The notes under the pieces: generated by a model
Database searches by the model: none
Told to the model about the DNA's origin: nothing
Seen by the model: only the letters and a program-made list of their open reading frames with translations
Assembly (NCBI RefSeq): GCF_000613865.1
Contig: NZ_BAJU01000007.1
Span: forward strand, 1-64,000
Length of the DNA: 64,000 bases
DNA from: Acetobacter okinawensis JCM 25146
GTDB lineage: Bacteria; Pseudomonadota; Alphaproteobacteria; Acetobacterales; Acetobacteraceae
Direction of reading: 5' to 3'
Program-made: the position numbers and the translations under genes
Shown here: piece after piece, positions 46,508 through 57,244 of the stretch
Layout of the letters: the number at the start of each line of letters is the position of its first letter
Position numbering within the stretch: position 1 is the stretch's first letter

Positions 46508-47544
46508 TCAGGGTGCCGGTGGTTTTGCTGCCAGAATGCGCGAGATGTCATCCTCGCTCAGGTGGTAATGGAAGAAGATATTGTAAAAATTGCGCATGGC
46601 TGTCCGTATATCCAGATCAGCGAACAGCGTGGGGTGGAGCATTTTGGCAGCCCACTGGACTTGCAGCAGCTCCTCGCAGCCATAGCGGTCCCATGCAAAA
46701 ACGCCCTTGGGGTTGATCCACCACTTTTGCTGTTTGAAGGCGCTGAGTGTCCGCAGGGGGGAGGTGGCGGGGAGTTCTCCGGCGGAGGAGTCCACAATCA
46801 CCACATCGGGGTTCCAGACTGCAATCTGCTCAAAGCTAACGGGTCTGTGGTTGCCGGTAACTCTGGCGGCATTGGTGCCCCCCGCAGCCTGAATCCATGC
46901 ATCAATCAGGGTTTTTTCGCCATCGACCTGCAGGGGGGAGAAGCGCGCGATATGGAGCACACGCGGGCGCTCCGTTTCGTGGAGCTGTGCGGTGCGGAAT
47001 TTGAGCAGTTCCAGCACCCGCTCCATTTCCTGATGGTAGCGTTTGGCGGTATTGTGCGCCTCCAGCGTGCCAATGGCCTCCGCACTCATGTCCAGCGATG
47101 CCAGCATGTCCGGCATGGTCATGTATTCGGCTGCAAGGGCGGTTACACCGGCGCGTCGCAGTTCCTGCGCTTTGGCGGCGGTCGGCACAAACACAAGCCC
47201 AATTTTGTTGGCCAGCAGGTATTCCGCACTGACCGTATCAGGCTTGACGCCATATGCGCCATGTACAGAACCGGTGCAATTTTAAAAAGCCATGGGTTAT
47301 CTGCCGCATTTTCTGCCGTAACCCGTATGCGTGGGGCGGCACCCAGCATCACGCTGATTTCGTTATGCGCATACCACAGGTCCGCAATGGGGGGCGCATC
47401 ATCCTTGATCTCGACAGTTGCGCCGCTCATATCCGTTACAAGGCGTGCCTGCGCATGCAGCGGCGCAGCGCATAGTAGAAGACCAGCGGTCACACCCGCC
47501 ACAAGGTGCTGCAGGCCAGAACGTCGGGGGTGAGGGAGGGTCAT
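46508..47544 (-). CDS. Periplasmic iron/heme-type ABC substrate-binding protein (frame broken once)
   Basis: With one base restored near 47253, this is a 345-residue class III binding protein: a signal peptide (AGVTAGLLLCAAPLHAQ), a first lobe (VTDMSGATVEIKDDAPPIADLWYAHN), a connecting helix (AEYLLANKIGLVFVPTAAKAQELRRAGVT) and a second lobe (QIAVWNPDVVIVDSS, then KQQKWWINPKGVFAWDRYG). Such proteins deliver ferric siderophores, heme or cobalamin to a BtuCD-type importer. No permease or ATPase is adjacent, so it is a solitary binding protein. Ligand unknown. Confidence 0.8.
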
Positions 47545-47648
47545 GCGGTCATCCTAATTTTATATATATTAAAATATGGACAGAGTGCTTGCAAGGCGGA
47601 TTGGCAACACGGAGTGCACAGGCCCTGCGCTCAAGCACAGGAGGGGAT

Positions 47649-47861
47649 ATGCGAAAACATAGTGTGATGGTGGGGAGCAGGGTGTTGTATTACGCAGCAC
47701 AGCTCTCACACGCCAAGCGTTTTGCGCAGGCACGCAGGGCGGAGGGGATGGATGCGTATGTCGTGCCTGACCAGACACCCCGCCCGGCGCGCAAGGTGCG
47801 CATGAACCCGTTGACCGGACAGCCCTATAACAGGCCGAGCACGGGCAGGCGCGCGCCGTAA
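47649..47861 (+). CDS. Small basic hypothetical protein (70 aa)
   Basis: A 70-residue, strongly basic protein without membrane segments (RVLYYAAQLSHAKRFAQARR, then PARKVRMNPLTGQPYNRPS). The ATG is preceded by AGGAGGGG, a good ribosome site. It lies alone in the gap between the binding protein gene (divergent) and the pentose phosphate operon end (convergent). No domain recognised. Confidence 0.5.
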   Translation: MRKHSVMVGSRVLYYAAQLSHAKRFAQARRAEGMDAYVVPDQTPRPARKVRMNPLTGQPYNRPSTGRRAP

Positions 47862-47887
47862 CCCACCACGCGGGCGGAATGTTAAGT

Positions 47888-48115
47888 TCAGACCGTAACC
47901 GTGCGGTTACGCCGCCAGCTATCTTCCAGCGCATCGGCCGGGTCGGGGTGCGGGTCACTCCATGCACCGCTCTGGCCGGGGGCGTGGGTCAGGGCACGCC
48001 AGAGTGCCTCCCCAGCCTGCCGCTCGACAGTCACATGCCATGATGGAGGAATGCGCCCGAGCAGGCGCTCCATTTTTTGCCCGGTGGTAAGGGGTTTGGC
48101 GTAATTATGACCCAT
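47888..48115 (-). CDS. Small hypothetical protein at the end of the pentose phosphate operon
   Basis: A 75-residue soluble protein (MGHNYAKPLTTGQKMERLLGRIPPSWHVTV at the start, split here as MGHNYAKPLT and GQKMERLLGR) starting 13 bases after the gntK stop, so probably in the same transcript. It contains no recognised domain. Its C-terminal half is rich in Asp, Pro and Arg. A regulatory or accessory role in sugar metabolism is possible from position only. Confidence 0.5.
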   Translation of the reverse strand: MGHNYAKPLTTGQKMERLLGRIPPSWHVTVERQAGEALWRALTHAPGQSGAWSDPHPDPADALEDSWRRNRTVTV

Positions 48116-48128
48116 ATCTGCCAGTCTT

Positions 48129-48707
48129 TCAGCTTTTTTTGGCTTTGAGCAGCCCCATGATCTGGGCAATGGTTTCCGCTGGCTGGTGCAGGGTTGAAAG
48201 GGACCATGCAGCCTCGTCCGGGTGCGGGGGTTCAAGTGTTTCCAGCTGATTGGGGAGCTGGGAGGAGGGCATGAAATGCCCCGTGCGCGCCTCTACCCGC
48301 GTATGCAGGATGTTTTCATCCGCATGTAAATACACGAACTGCACAGCCAGTCCCTGCGCCCGTAGCCGGTTGCGGTAGGCGTGTTTGAGGGCTGAACAGG
48401 CCAGAATGCCTCCCGTGTTCCGTTCAGCGCAGCCGCGAAGCCACGCGTGGCAGCGCTCCAGCCACGCGCTGCGGTCTGCATCGGTCAGGGGAATGCCATC
48501 GCGCATTTTGGCAATGCTGGCTGGCTCATGCAGTGTGTCCGCATCCAGCCATGGCCAGCCCAGTTCGTTGTGCAGACCCTCGGCAATGGTTGTTTTGCCA
48601 CTGCCGCAGACCCCCATAACCACTACAAGCTGCCGGGTAATGCCGTGTGCGGCAGGCTGGGCGGGGAGCGCATGGTCGGGTGGAAAAGAGGAGCTGTTCA
48701 GGGGCAT
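48129..48707 (-). CDS. gntK: Gluconokinase
   Basis: A 192-residue P-loop kinase that phosphorylates gluconate to 6-phosphogluconate with ATP. Motifs: Walker A GVCGSGKTT (near 33), DADTLHEPASIAKMRDGIPLTDADR, CSALKHAYRNRLR and ARTGHFMPSSQLPNQLETLE, all typical of GntK. It overlaps the rpiA stop by 10 bases and lies in the pentose phosphate operon. It connects periplasmic gluconate from the membrane glucose dehydrogenase to gnd. About 25 N-terminal residues are extra compared with E. coli GntK. Confidence 0.93.
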   Translation of the reverse strand: MPLNSSSFPPDHALPAQPAAHGITRQLVVVMGVCGSGKTTIAEGLHNELGWPWLDADTLHEPASIAKMRDGIPLTDADRSAWLERCHAWLRGCAERNTGGILACSALKHAYRNRLRAQGLAVQFVYLHADENILHTRVEARTGHFMPSSQLPNQLETLEPPHPDEAAWSLSTLHQPAETIAQIMGLLKAKKS

Positions 48708-49423
48708 GCCCGCCCTCCTTGGGGTGTGAGCACACGAATGCCCTCCGGCCCTGCTGTAATGGTCTGGGTTGCCATGTGCAGGAACAGGCCATGCTCCACC
48801 ACGCCAACAATGGCGTGCAGGTCAGCGCTGAGTTTTTCCGGCTCCATAATGGCCGGGAAAACGCAGTCCAGAATAAGGTTTTTTTCATCCGTGAGGAAAA
48901 AAGACCCATCGCGTATGCGCCGCGGTGTAACCTGTGCGCCTAAATGGCCCAGCTTGCGCGCGGCGTTTTCCCAACCAAAGGGAATGACCTCCACAGGCAG
49001 TGGGCAACGCAGGCCCAGATGGTCCACGTATTTGCTGGCATCTGCTACCACAACAAACTGAGCTGCTGCTGCTGCCACAATTTTTTCCCATAGCAGGGCG
49101 CCACCAAGCCCTTTGATCAGGTTAAGGGTTGTGGGTTCAATTTCATCCGCGCCATCAATGGCAATATCCAACTCGGGCTGCTGGCCGAAGGTGGTGAGGG
49201 GGATACCCTCCTCGCGCGCCTGTTTTTCGGTTACGATGGAGGTGGGAATGGCCGTAATGCGCAGCCCTTCCTCGCGGATGCGGCGGCCCAGTTCAGCCAC
49301 GACAAATTTGGCGGTGGAGCCGGTGCCAAGGCCCACGGCCATGCCGGTCTGCACCAAGGACGCAGCCTGAATGGCGGATTGCTGCTTAAATGCGGCTGCG
49401 GGGTCGGGCTGTGTGGCGGTCAT
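48698..49423 (-). CDS. rpiA: Ribose-5-phosphate isomerase A
   Basis: A 241-residue enzyme interconverting ribose-5-phosphate and ribulose-5-phosphate. Signatures: GMAVGLGTGSTAKFVV, DIAIDGADEIEPTTLNLIKG, GGALLWEKIVA, and DGSFFLTDEKNLILDC. ATG 49423 is chosen because it begins the family-like region and is 8 bases after the pgl stop, with AAGGA upstream. Same operon as gnd and tkt. Confidence 0.95.
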   Translation of the reverse strand: MTATQPDPAAAFKQQSAIQAASLVQTGMAVGLGTGSTAKFVVAELGRRIREEGLRITAIPTSIVTEKQAREEGIPLTTFGQQPELDIAIDGADEIEPTTLNLIKGLGGALLWEKIVAAAAAQFVVVADASKYVDHLGLRCPLPVEVIPFGWENAARKLGHLGAQVTPRRIRDGSFFLTDEKNLILDCVFPAIMEPEKLSADLHAIVGVVEHGLFLHMATQTITAGPEGIRVLTPQGGRACP

Positions 49424-49431
49424 TCGTCTGT

Positions 49432-50190
49432 TTATCCTTGTTCTTGTTGCACCAATGGCGCGGCGGCCTGGTCTGTAAACCATGTCAGATCGCCCTGCGC
49501 GGTAATGGCACTGGCGGGGCAGTTCGGGTCCTGCGCGCGAATACGGGCGAGAATATCCCGTTTGGCGGCACCTTCCACCAGAAAAACAACATGCTGGCTG
49601 GCGTGGATAGCAGGGTAGGTAAGCGTCAGGCGGGTATGGGGTGCGGCAGGGGGCACGCAGGGGGCAACCCATGCCGTATGGTTGTGCAGCACCGGCTGGC
49701 CGGGAAAGAGCGATGCGGTATGCCCATCGGTGCCAATGCCGAGGAGCTGAACATCAAAAAAAGGCCTCTCGGGCACAAACTCTGGTGCGCCATAAAGGGT
49801 TTTGAGCGTGTGTTCGTATGTTCTGGCAGCATCTTCTGCCGTGCCATGGTCAGGCATGGGAAAAATGTTGGAAGCCGGAATGGGCGCTTTGGAAAACAGC
49901 AGGCGCTGCATCATGCCAAAATTACTGTCCGCGTGATCGTGCGGCACAAACCTGTCATCCCCAATAAAGAACTGCATATTATGCCACGGAAAACGCTCCA
50001 CATAAGGTGCGCTGGCCATAAGGGCATACAGGTGCTGGGGGGTGGAGCCACCGCTGAGTGCTAGCCGGAATGGTGTGTGGGGGGCTTTGGCAAGGCTGCG
50101 GGCAAGCATCCAGTCCGCCAGCCCTGTGATCAGCGCCTCCCGCGTGGGAAAAACGCGCATGGTGCCGGTGGCGGTTGTCTGTCCGGGCAT
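49432..50190 (-). CDS. pgl: 6-phosphogluconolactonase
   Basis: A 252-residue SugarP-isomerase-fold lactonase that hydrolyses 6-phosphogluconolactone. Signatures: FRLALSGGSTPQHLYALM, FFIGDDRFVPHDHADSNFGMM, and QLLGIGTDGHTASLFPG. ATG 50190 has AAGGAG 7 bases upstream, better than the in-frame ATG at 50211. It is 17 bases after the HAD phosphatase stop. Its presence shows that an oxidative pentose phosphate route is used, though zwf is not in the window. Confidence 0.93.
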   Translation of the reverse strand: MPGQTTATGTMRVFPTREALITGLADWMLARSLAKAPHTPFRLALSGGSTPQHLYALMASAPYVERFPWHNMQFFIGDDRFVPHDHADSNFGMMQRLLFSKAPIPASNIFPMPDHGTAEDAARTYEHTLKTLYGAPEFVPERPFFDVQLLGIGTDGHTASLFPGQPVLHNHTAWVAPCVPPAAPHTRLTLTYPAIHASQHVVFLVEGAAKRDILARIRAQDPNCPASAITAQGDLTWFTDQAAAPLVQQEQG

Positions 50191-50207
50191 GTTTGGCTCC
50201 TTTGTGG

Positions 50208-51119
50208 TCATTGGGGGCAGGGCGCGCCGGGTGTGGCTGGGCTGGGGTGTGGCATGTTACCCGCCGGAGTGGTGCGTGGTAGCACAACGTCCGTTATGGC
50301 GCGGGCCCATCCCTCCTGCGTATTGGCGCTGGTTACAAAATGCGCGCAGGCCTGCACATCGGGGGTGGCCTGCCCCATGGCAATAGACAGCCCGGCAATG
50401 GACAGCATGGGAATATCGTTGTTCATATCCCCAATGCAGGCTACTTCATCCACGCTTATGTTGTAGTAGTCTGCCAGTTGGCGCACCGCATGCCCCTTGT
50501 TGGCGTGCAGGGGTGTAATATCCAAAAACCATTTGCTGGACAGCGCCACACAGGCCCGCCCGGCCAGTTTGCGGGCAATGTCTGCTTCCTGTGCCTGCAA
50601 TGCGGCGTGGTTAGCGGTTGAGCCCGCAACCTTGCCAATGTTTTGCACGCATGTGCTTAGGTCAGCGACCTGCGTGGGTATGGTTTGTACGGTTCGGCTT
50701 TCTGCCAGCACTAGAGGGTCCTGCGCGTTGCGTACAAGCCAGTCATGGCCACGGAACAACCATGCATCCACATTCTGGCGTTCCAGCATGTTCAGCGCTT
50801 CTAGCACCGTTTGCGGGTCCAGAGACAGGCTAGAGCGTATGCTTCTGTCGGGGTTAAAGAGCGTTCCCCCGTTGAGAGCGCCATAAGGGGTGCGGATCCC
50901 CAGTTGGTCAAAATACATTTCCATGCCGCCAGCTGGGCGGCTGCTGACAAGGCAGAGTGGAACTCCTGCCCGCTCCAGCGCACGGATGGCGGACAGGCTC
51001 TGGTCTGTGACCTGCTTATCCGGGGTGAGCAGCGTGCCATCCATGTCGGACACAACAAGGCGAATGTGGCGGGCTGGGGCGCGTTCGGGACCATGCCTGT
51101 TCTGCCCTAAACCTGCCAT
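50208..51119 (-). CDS. Cof-type HAD phosphatase
   Basis: A 303-residue HAD hydrolase of the Cof/IIB subfamily: motif I VVSDMDGTLLTPDKQVT, motif II VSSRPAG, a mobile cap domain (about 90-200), motif III Lys in NKGHAVRQLADYY, and motif IV CIGDMNNDIPML. Members dephosphorylate sugar phosphates and similar metabolites. Its location inside the pentose phosphate operon, between gnd and pgl, points to a sugar-phosphate substrate, perhaps a repair role. This is inference from context. Confidence 0.88.
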   Translation of the reverse strand: MAGLGQNRHGPERAPARHIRLVVSDMDGTLLTPDKQVTDQSLSAIRALERAGVPLCLVSSRPAGGMEMYFDQLGIRTPYGALNGGTLFNPDRSIRSSLSLDPQTVLEALNMLERQNVDAWLFRGHDWLVRNAQDPLVLAESRTVQTIPTQVADLSTCVQNIGKVAGSTANHAALQAQEADIARKLAGRACVALSSKWFLDITPLHANKGHAVRQLADYYNISVDEVACIGDMNNDIPMLSIAGLSIAMGQATPDVQACAHFVTSANTQEGWARAITDVVLPRTTPAGNMPHPSPATPGAPCPQ

Positions 51120-51173
51120 TGCGTGCTCCCGGTGTGGCCCTGCCAGTGTGCTGGCAGGGCTATGCGGCTTGTG

Positions 51174-52171
51174 TCAGCCCTTGTTTTCCACGTGGCCACC
51201 AAAGCCAAAGCGCATGGCGGAGAGCACTTTTTCGGCAAAGGTATTGTCGCTGCGTGAGCGAAAGCGCGTGAACAGTGCGGCTGTCATGACCGGCACAGGC
51301 ACGGCCTCCTCAATGGCGGCCTCAATGGTCCAGCGTCCCTCGCCCGAATCACTGACTTCCCCGCTAAAGCTGGCCAATTCGCCATTTTTGGCCAGAGCCT
51401 GTGCGGTCAGGTCCAGCAGCCAGGAGGAGACCACGCTCCCCCGCCGCCAGACTTCGGCAATGTCTGCCATGTTGAGGGAGAAGCGTTCCTCTTCCGCCAG
51501 CAGGGGTGAGTCCTTGCGGTACATCACGTCAAACCCTTCGGCAAACGCCTGCATCATGCCGTATTCAATGCCGTTATGCACCATTTTGACAAAATGGCCC
51601 GACCCGGCAGGGCCGCAATACAGGTAACCCTGCTCGGCACGGGGGTCCAGCCCGTCCCGGTCGCGTCCGGGTGTGCGGGGAATATCCCCCATGCCCGGAG
51701 CAAGGGCTGCCAGAATGGGGTCAATATGATCGGCAGCCTCTTTTGCGCCGCCGTACATCATGCAGTAGCCGCGCTCTAGCCCCCACACCCCGCCTGATGT
51801 GCCGATGTCGAGGTAATCAATCCCCTTTTCGGCCAGCACTCCGGCGCGGCGGATGTCGTCCTTGTAGTAGGTATTGCCACCATCGATCACAATATCCCCA
51901 CGCCCCATGAGCCCGGCGAGCGACATGACGGTCTGCTCCGTAATCTCACCCGCGGGTAGCATAGACCACACGATTTTTTTGGGCCATGGAGCTGCGCTAC
52001 TACATCGGCCAGACTGTTCGCCCCCGATGCGTGCCCGGTTTCTGCCCGTTCTACCGTTTTTGCGACCGCCGCGCTGTCATTGTCGTAAACAACAACGTCG
52101 TGCCCAAATCGTGTCAGGCGGACGGCAATGTTGCCCCCCATCCTGCCCAGCCCAACAATGCCAATCTGCAT
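51174..52171 (-). CDS. gnd: 6-phosphogluconate dehydrogenase, short NAD-type (frame broken in an A run)
   Basis: Joined across one missing base in the run of seven T (plus strand, 51974-51980), this is a 332-residue 6-phosphogluconate dehydrogenase. It makes ribulose-5-phosphate and CO2. Signatures: [54 protein letters not shown], and [19 protein letters not shown] with catalytic Lys. The short length and YqeC-like sequence suit the NAD-preferring form of acetic acid bacteria; the E. coli NADP type is about 470. It follows tal-pgi by 27 bases. Confidence 0.93.
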
Positions 52172-52198
52172 GATGTTTCTCTTGCCTTCAGTCTCTGA

Positions 52199-55053
52199 TT
52201 ACACGGCGTCATGCAGGGCGGCTGCAAGTGCTGCAAGTCCCTGCTTGAGATCGCCGCGGATATGCACGCGCAGGGCACGGCGTTTGCGCTCGCTCAGCAC
52301 GTCAAAATCACCACGTGCCTGTGCGCTCTCGACCACGCCAAAGGTGTAGCTGGTGCCGGGTACGGGCAGGTCCCGCGCATTGTCCGCCGTAATCTGGAGG
52401 AACACGCCGGTGTTGGGGCCTCCTTTGTAGGCCTGACCTGTGGAGTGGAGGAAGCGCGGCCCAAAACCTGTGGAGGTGGCAATGGTTTTGGCATTGCGCA
52501 CATGCAGGCGGGTGTGCTGGAGCCATTCCGCCGTCTCGCGGTTGCGCTCGATAAAGGCCAGCAGGGCCACGTAGTCACCGGGCTGGACACGGTCAAAGTG
52601 GGCTTTGAGGATGGCTGACGCGCTTTCGGCCTTTACCGCAGCAGCATTGTCAGGGTCGGTAAAGAAGGCAAGGGGGCCAAATTCCGCAAACGGGGTCTGC
52701 GTGGGCAGGGCGCCTGTTTTTTCGTAGGCTTCCGTCAGCTTGCGGGTTTCCACCTTGGTGGATTCCACATCGGGCTGGTCAAACGGGTCTATGCCCAAAA
52801 AAGCCCCCGCAACAGCAGTGGCGACCTCCCAGCGGAAAAACTCCTGCGCAATCTGGCGTTTGCTGTGCAGGTTGATGGTCACAACCGGCTGGCCTGCCGC
52901 AATCAGGGTGGCAATGGCCTCATCCTGCTCATGGCGGTGCTCGGTGCTCAGGCGGAGGTAAACGAACAGCCGGTCGTGGCCGTAGCGGTGGGGGCCGCCC
53001 AGTGTTTCGTTATCAATGGGGATAATGCCCTTGCCGTGCTTGCCGGTGGATTCTGCCACCAGCTGCTCCAGCCATGCGCCAAAATCCGCAATCTGCGGTG
53101 TGGCGATAATGCTGAGCTTGTCGCGGCCCAGTTGTGTAGCAGCAACTCCCATAAGGGCGCCAAGCTGTACGCCGGGGTTCAGTGCTGGCGGCACGCTGGC
53201 ATCACACAGGCGGACACCACGTAGGGCATCTTCCAAAAACAGGCGTACAGGCACACCAGCGGCTGCGGCAGGTACAAGCCCGAAGTTGGAGAGAATGGAA
53301 TAGCGGCCACCAATTTTGGGGTCGCCTGCAAAAATTTTCCAGAACCCTTCTTCTTTGGCCAGAGCCTCCAGCTTGGAGCCGGGGTCGGTAATGGCCACAA
53401 AATGCGCGCCTGCTTTGTCCTTGAGTGCGCGCTTGGCCAGATCGTGGAAGTAGGCCAGCATAATGTTGGGTTCAAGCGTTGTGCCGGACTTGGAGGCAAC
53501 GATGAACAGCGTATGCGCGGGGTCTATCTTGCGTTCAAAGGCGGCAACCTGCTGCGGGTCCGTGCTGTCGAGCACATACAGGTGGCCAAACCCTTCGTGC
53601 TTGCCAAAGGTCATGGCCAGCACTTCCGGCCCCATGCTGGAGCCGCCCATGCCCATGAGCAGCACCTGCTGAAAACCGCGTGCGCGGACTTCGGCCTGAA
53701 AAGCCTCTAGCTCTTCCACATGGGTCAGCCGTTCGTCCACCACATCCAGCCAGTTGACCCAGTCTGCTTCTGACTGGCTGGTCCATACTGCGGCGTCTTT
53801 GCGCCACAGGCGGCGGATGGTGCCAGCCTTGCGCCAGTCTTCCAGCCCGGCATCCAGTGCGGATTGCAGGTCGGAGGGCAGGCTGGTTTTAAGGGTGGTC
53901 AGCTTGGTGCCCATAAGAGCAATCTGCTTGGCAGCAACCGAGCCCAGGAGCGCATCAAAGGCATCTTCAAAGGCGCTTACGCCATTGTTGAGCAAGGTTG
54001 TGGTGACGGTGTTCAGGTCCAGCCCAAGGCGTTCGGCACTCTCCATGACCGCGCGGGCTTCGGCTACGCCTTTTGTCAGGGTCTCGCTGACCGTGCCGTG
54101 GTCACGGAAGGCATCCATGGTGGCGGGCGGCAGGGTGTTGACGGTCTGCGGGCCAATCAGCGTGTCTACATACAAGACGTCGCTGTAGGTTTTGTCCTTG
54201 GTGCCGGTGGAGGCCCACAGCAGGCGCTGGGTCTGTGCTCCGGCATCTTCCAGCGCTTTCCAGCGCGGGGTCTGCATGATGTCCTGCCAGTAGCGTAGGC
54301 CATTTTTGCATTGGCAATGGCGACTTTGCCGCGCAGGTCCCGCAGGCTCTGGGCGTCCTTGTCCCCGGCGTTGATGCGGCGGTCTATGGCGGCATCAATC
54401 TTGCCATCAATACGGCTGACAAAGAACGAGGCAACAGACGCCACGCGGGACAGGTCACCCCCACGGGCCTTGAGGTCTTCCAGCCCGCTCAGCCAGGCTT
54501 CCACCACATCGCGGTAGGCGGCGAGCGAGAAAATAAGTGTGACGTTGACGTTAATACCCGCAGCAATTGTCTGGCGGATAGCCGGAATGCTCTGCGGTGT
54601 GGCGGGTATTTTTATCATCAGGTTGGGGGCGTTTACATCTGCCCACAGCCGTGCGGCCTCATGCGCTGTTCCTGCCTCGTCCCGTGCAAGGTAGGGCGAG
54701 ACCTCAAGGCTGACAAATCCGTCCCGTCCTTTGGTCTGCTCATAAACCGGGGCCAGAACGCGGGCTGCGGCCTGAATGTCGGTAACAGCCAGCCGCTCGT
54801 ACAAGGCGCCGGGGGAGAGAGTTTCATGCGCCAGAATATCGCGCATCTGCGGGTCATATTCCGTGCCTTCGCCCATGGCTTTTTCAAAAATGGCGGGGTT
54901 GGAGGTTACGCCACGTATGTCCCCACTGTTCACCAGTTGGGCCAGTGACCCGTCCTCCACAAATGCGCGGCGGATAAAGTCCAGCCATGGGGACTGATGA
55001 ACCGTGGCCAGGGCCTGTAATGGGTTGCTGCCTGTGGGCACTGAGGCGGTCAT
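52199..55053 (-). CDS. Bifunctional transaldolase / glucose-6-phosphate isomerase (frame broken once)
   Basis: With one base restored near 54294 this is a 951-residue fusion. Residues ~1-370 are transaldolase: LVNSGDIRGVTSNPAIFEKA, and the Schiff-base Lys148 in NLMIKIPAT. Residues ~390-950 are glucose-6-phosphate isomerase: VLLMGMGGSSMGPEVL, FIVASKSGTTLEPN, DPKIGGRYSILSNFG (family signature). The restored junction MAYRYWQDIMQT lies inside the transaldolase part, so the fusion itself is independent of the break. Such fusions are known in Gluconobacter and Acetobacter. The ATG overlaps the tkt stop (ATGA), so the operon is translationally coupled. Confidence 0.92.
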
Positions 55054-57244
55054 ACGTGCATATCCTTATCCTGCCCGGCTTCTCTGCCAAGGAGCATGCC
55101 GGGCTTCATCCTGTAACCGTTACGCCAGATTGGGCTGTCTGGTTCAGCCAACTGTTTGCGGGCGGCGTTGAGAACGGCGTCCACCGTAAAGCCAAAGTGC
55201 TTGAGCAACTGACCCGCCGGGCCAGATGCACCAAACCCGCCCATGGCGATAATCGCGCCCGTAGGGCCAGCGTAACGGTCCCATCCAATGGGGGAGCCCG
55301 CTTCTACTACCACGCGCCCCGTTACAATGGAGGGTAGGACGCTTTCGCGGTAAGATTGTGGCTGTGCTTCAAACAGTTCCCAGCTTGGCATGGATACTAC
55401 GCGGGCGGGCACGCCCTGAGCACTCAGGGTTTCGTAAGCTTCCACAGCAAGGGAGAGCTCGCTCCCCGTTGCGATCAGGATGACCTTGGGGGTCTGTTCG
55501 CTGCTGGCCAGCACATACGCGCCCTTGGCCAGCCCGGAGGCGGGTGCATAGCGCGTGCGGTCCAGCGTGGGCAGGTTCTGGCGGCTCAGCGCCAGTGCGG
55601 CCGGGCCGGAACGGTTGGCAACAAGGTAGCGCCATGCTTCGGCTACTTCGTTGGCATCCGCAGGGCGCAGGGTGACCAGACCGGGGGTGGCGCGCAGTTG
55701 CACAAGCTGTTCAATGGGCTGGTGGGTCGGGCCATCTTCCCCCACGCCAATGGAATCGTGGGTGAAAATATAGGTTACCGGCAGTCCCATCAGGGCGGAC
55801 AGGCGGATAGCGCCTTCATGTAGTCCGAGAAGATCAGGAACCCTGCACCGTACGGGCGCAGCCCATACAGCGCCATGCCGTTGACTATAGCGCCCATGGC
55901 GTGTTCGCGAACACCAAAATGGAAGTTGCGCCCGGCATAGCTGCCACCCCACTGGGCGGGCTGAAAACTCTCTTCCCCCTTGAGCAGGGTTTTGGTGGAA
56001 GGGGCCAGATCGGCCGAGCCACCCAGCAGCCATGGCAGGCGGCCAGCAACCGCGTTCAGTACCTCGCCAGAGCTTGCGCGTGAGGCTGTGCCTTTGGCAT
56101 CGGTAGGGTAGAGCGGGATGTCCGCGTCCCAGCCTTCGGGCAGGGAGCCGCTGAAAATAGCGTCCAATTCGCCCGCTTCATGCGGGTGGGCCGTGCGGTA
56201 GCTGGCAAACAGCGCTTCCCATGCGGTGCGGGCCGCAGCGCCACGCGCACCAAGTCCTGCGCGCATGTGGGGCAGAACGGCATCTGGCACGGCAAAATTG
56301 CTGTCTTCTGGCCAGTTGAGGAATTTTTTGGTCTCACGCACTTCTTCAGCACCCAGCGGTTCACCGTGGGCGGAGGCCTTGCCAGCCTTGTGCGGCGCAC
56401 CCCATGCGATAACCGAGTGTGCGATAATCAGGGTCGGCTTACGCGTTTCCGCTTTGGCGTTGGCCAGCAGGTCCATAAAGGTAGTGGTGTCGTTTGCGTC
56501 CTTGAGTTCGAGCACCTGCCAGCCGTAGGCCGCAAAGCGTTCGGCCACATTTTCGGTAAAAGCGACTTCGGTCGAGCCTTCAATGGAAATGCGGTTGGAA
56601 TCGTAAATCCAGGTCAGGTTGCCCAGTTCAAGGTGCGCGGCAAGGGATGCGGCCTCGCTGGAGACCCCTTCCATCATGTCCCCATCACCACACAGCGTGT
56701 ACACATGGTGGTCAAACAGGGTGAATCCGGGCTTGTTGTAGCGGGCGGCCAGCCATTTTTCGGCAATGGCCATGCCTACAGAGTTGCCACAGCCAGCACC
56801 CAGCGGGCCTGTTGTGGTTTCTACCCCCGTGGTGTGGCCATATTCGGGGTGGCCGGGGGTTTTGGAGCCAAACTGGCGGAACTGTTTGAGGTCTTCCACA
56901 CTCAGGGCCGGTTCATCCGTGACTTTGCCGTCCGTAACCTGCCGGATACCTGCAACATGGATCAGTGCGTACAGCAGCATGGAGGCGTGGCCGATGGACA
57001 GCACAAAACGGTCACGGTTAGGCCACAGCGGGGCTGTGGGGTCGTAGCTGAGGGCGTTCTGCCACAAGGTGTAGGCAATGGGTGCCATGGACATGGCAGC
57101 ACCGGGGTGCCCGGAGTTGGCGTTCTGCACGGCATCCATGACCAGTGTGCGGATGGTGTTGATGCACAGGGTGTCTGGGTTGTTTGCGCTACCGGCCTGT
57201 GCGCCGGCTGGTGCACGAAGGGGGGTAGAAAAAGAAACGCGCAT
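55050..57244 (-). CDS. tkt: Transketolase (frame broken once)
   Basis: Joined across one missing G near 55813, this is a 731-residue thiamine-diphosphate enzyme moving two-carbon units between sugar phosphates. Signatures: LVMDAVQNANSGHPGAAM, GPLGAGCGNSVGMAIAE, TPP motif LCGDGDMMEGVSSEAASLA with NR following, the central FGVREHAMGAIVNGMAL, and GVGEDGPTHQPIEQL. Restored junction: DYMKGAIRLSALMG. It is first in the pentose phosphate operon. I start at ATG 57244, preceded by GGAGG; a longer reading to 57340 has no family match. An essential-type enzyme, so the break is probably an error. Confidence 0.94.
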
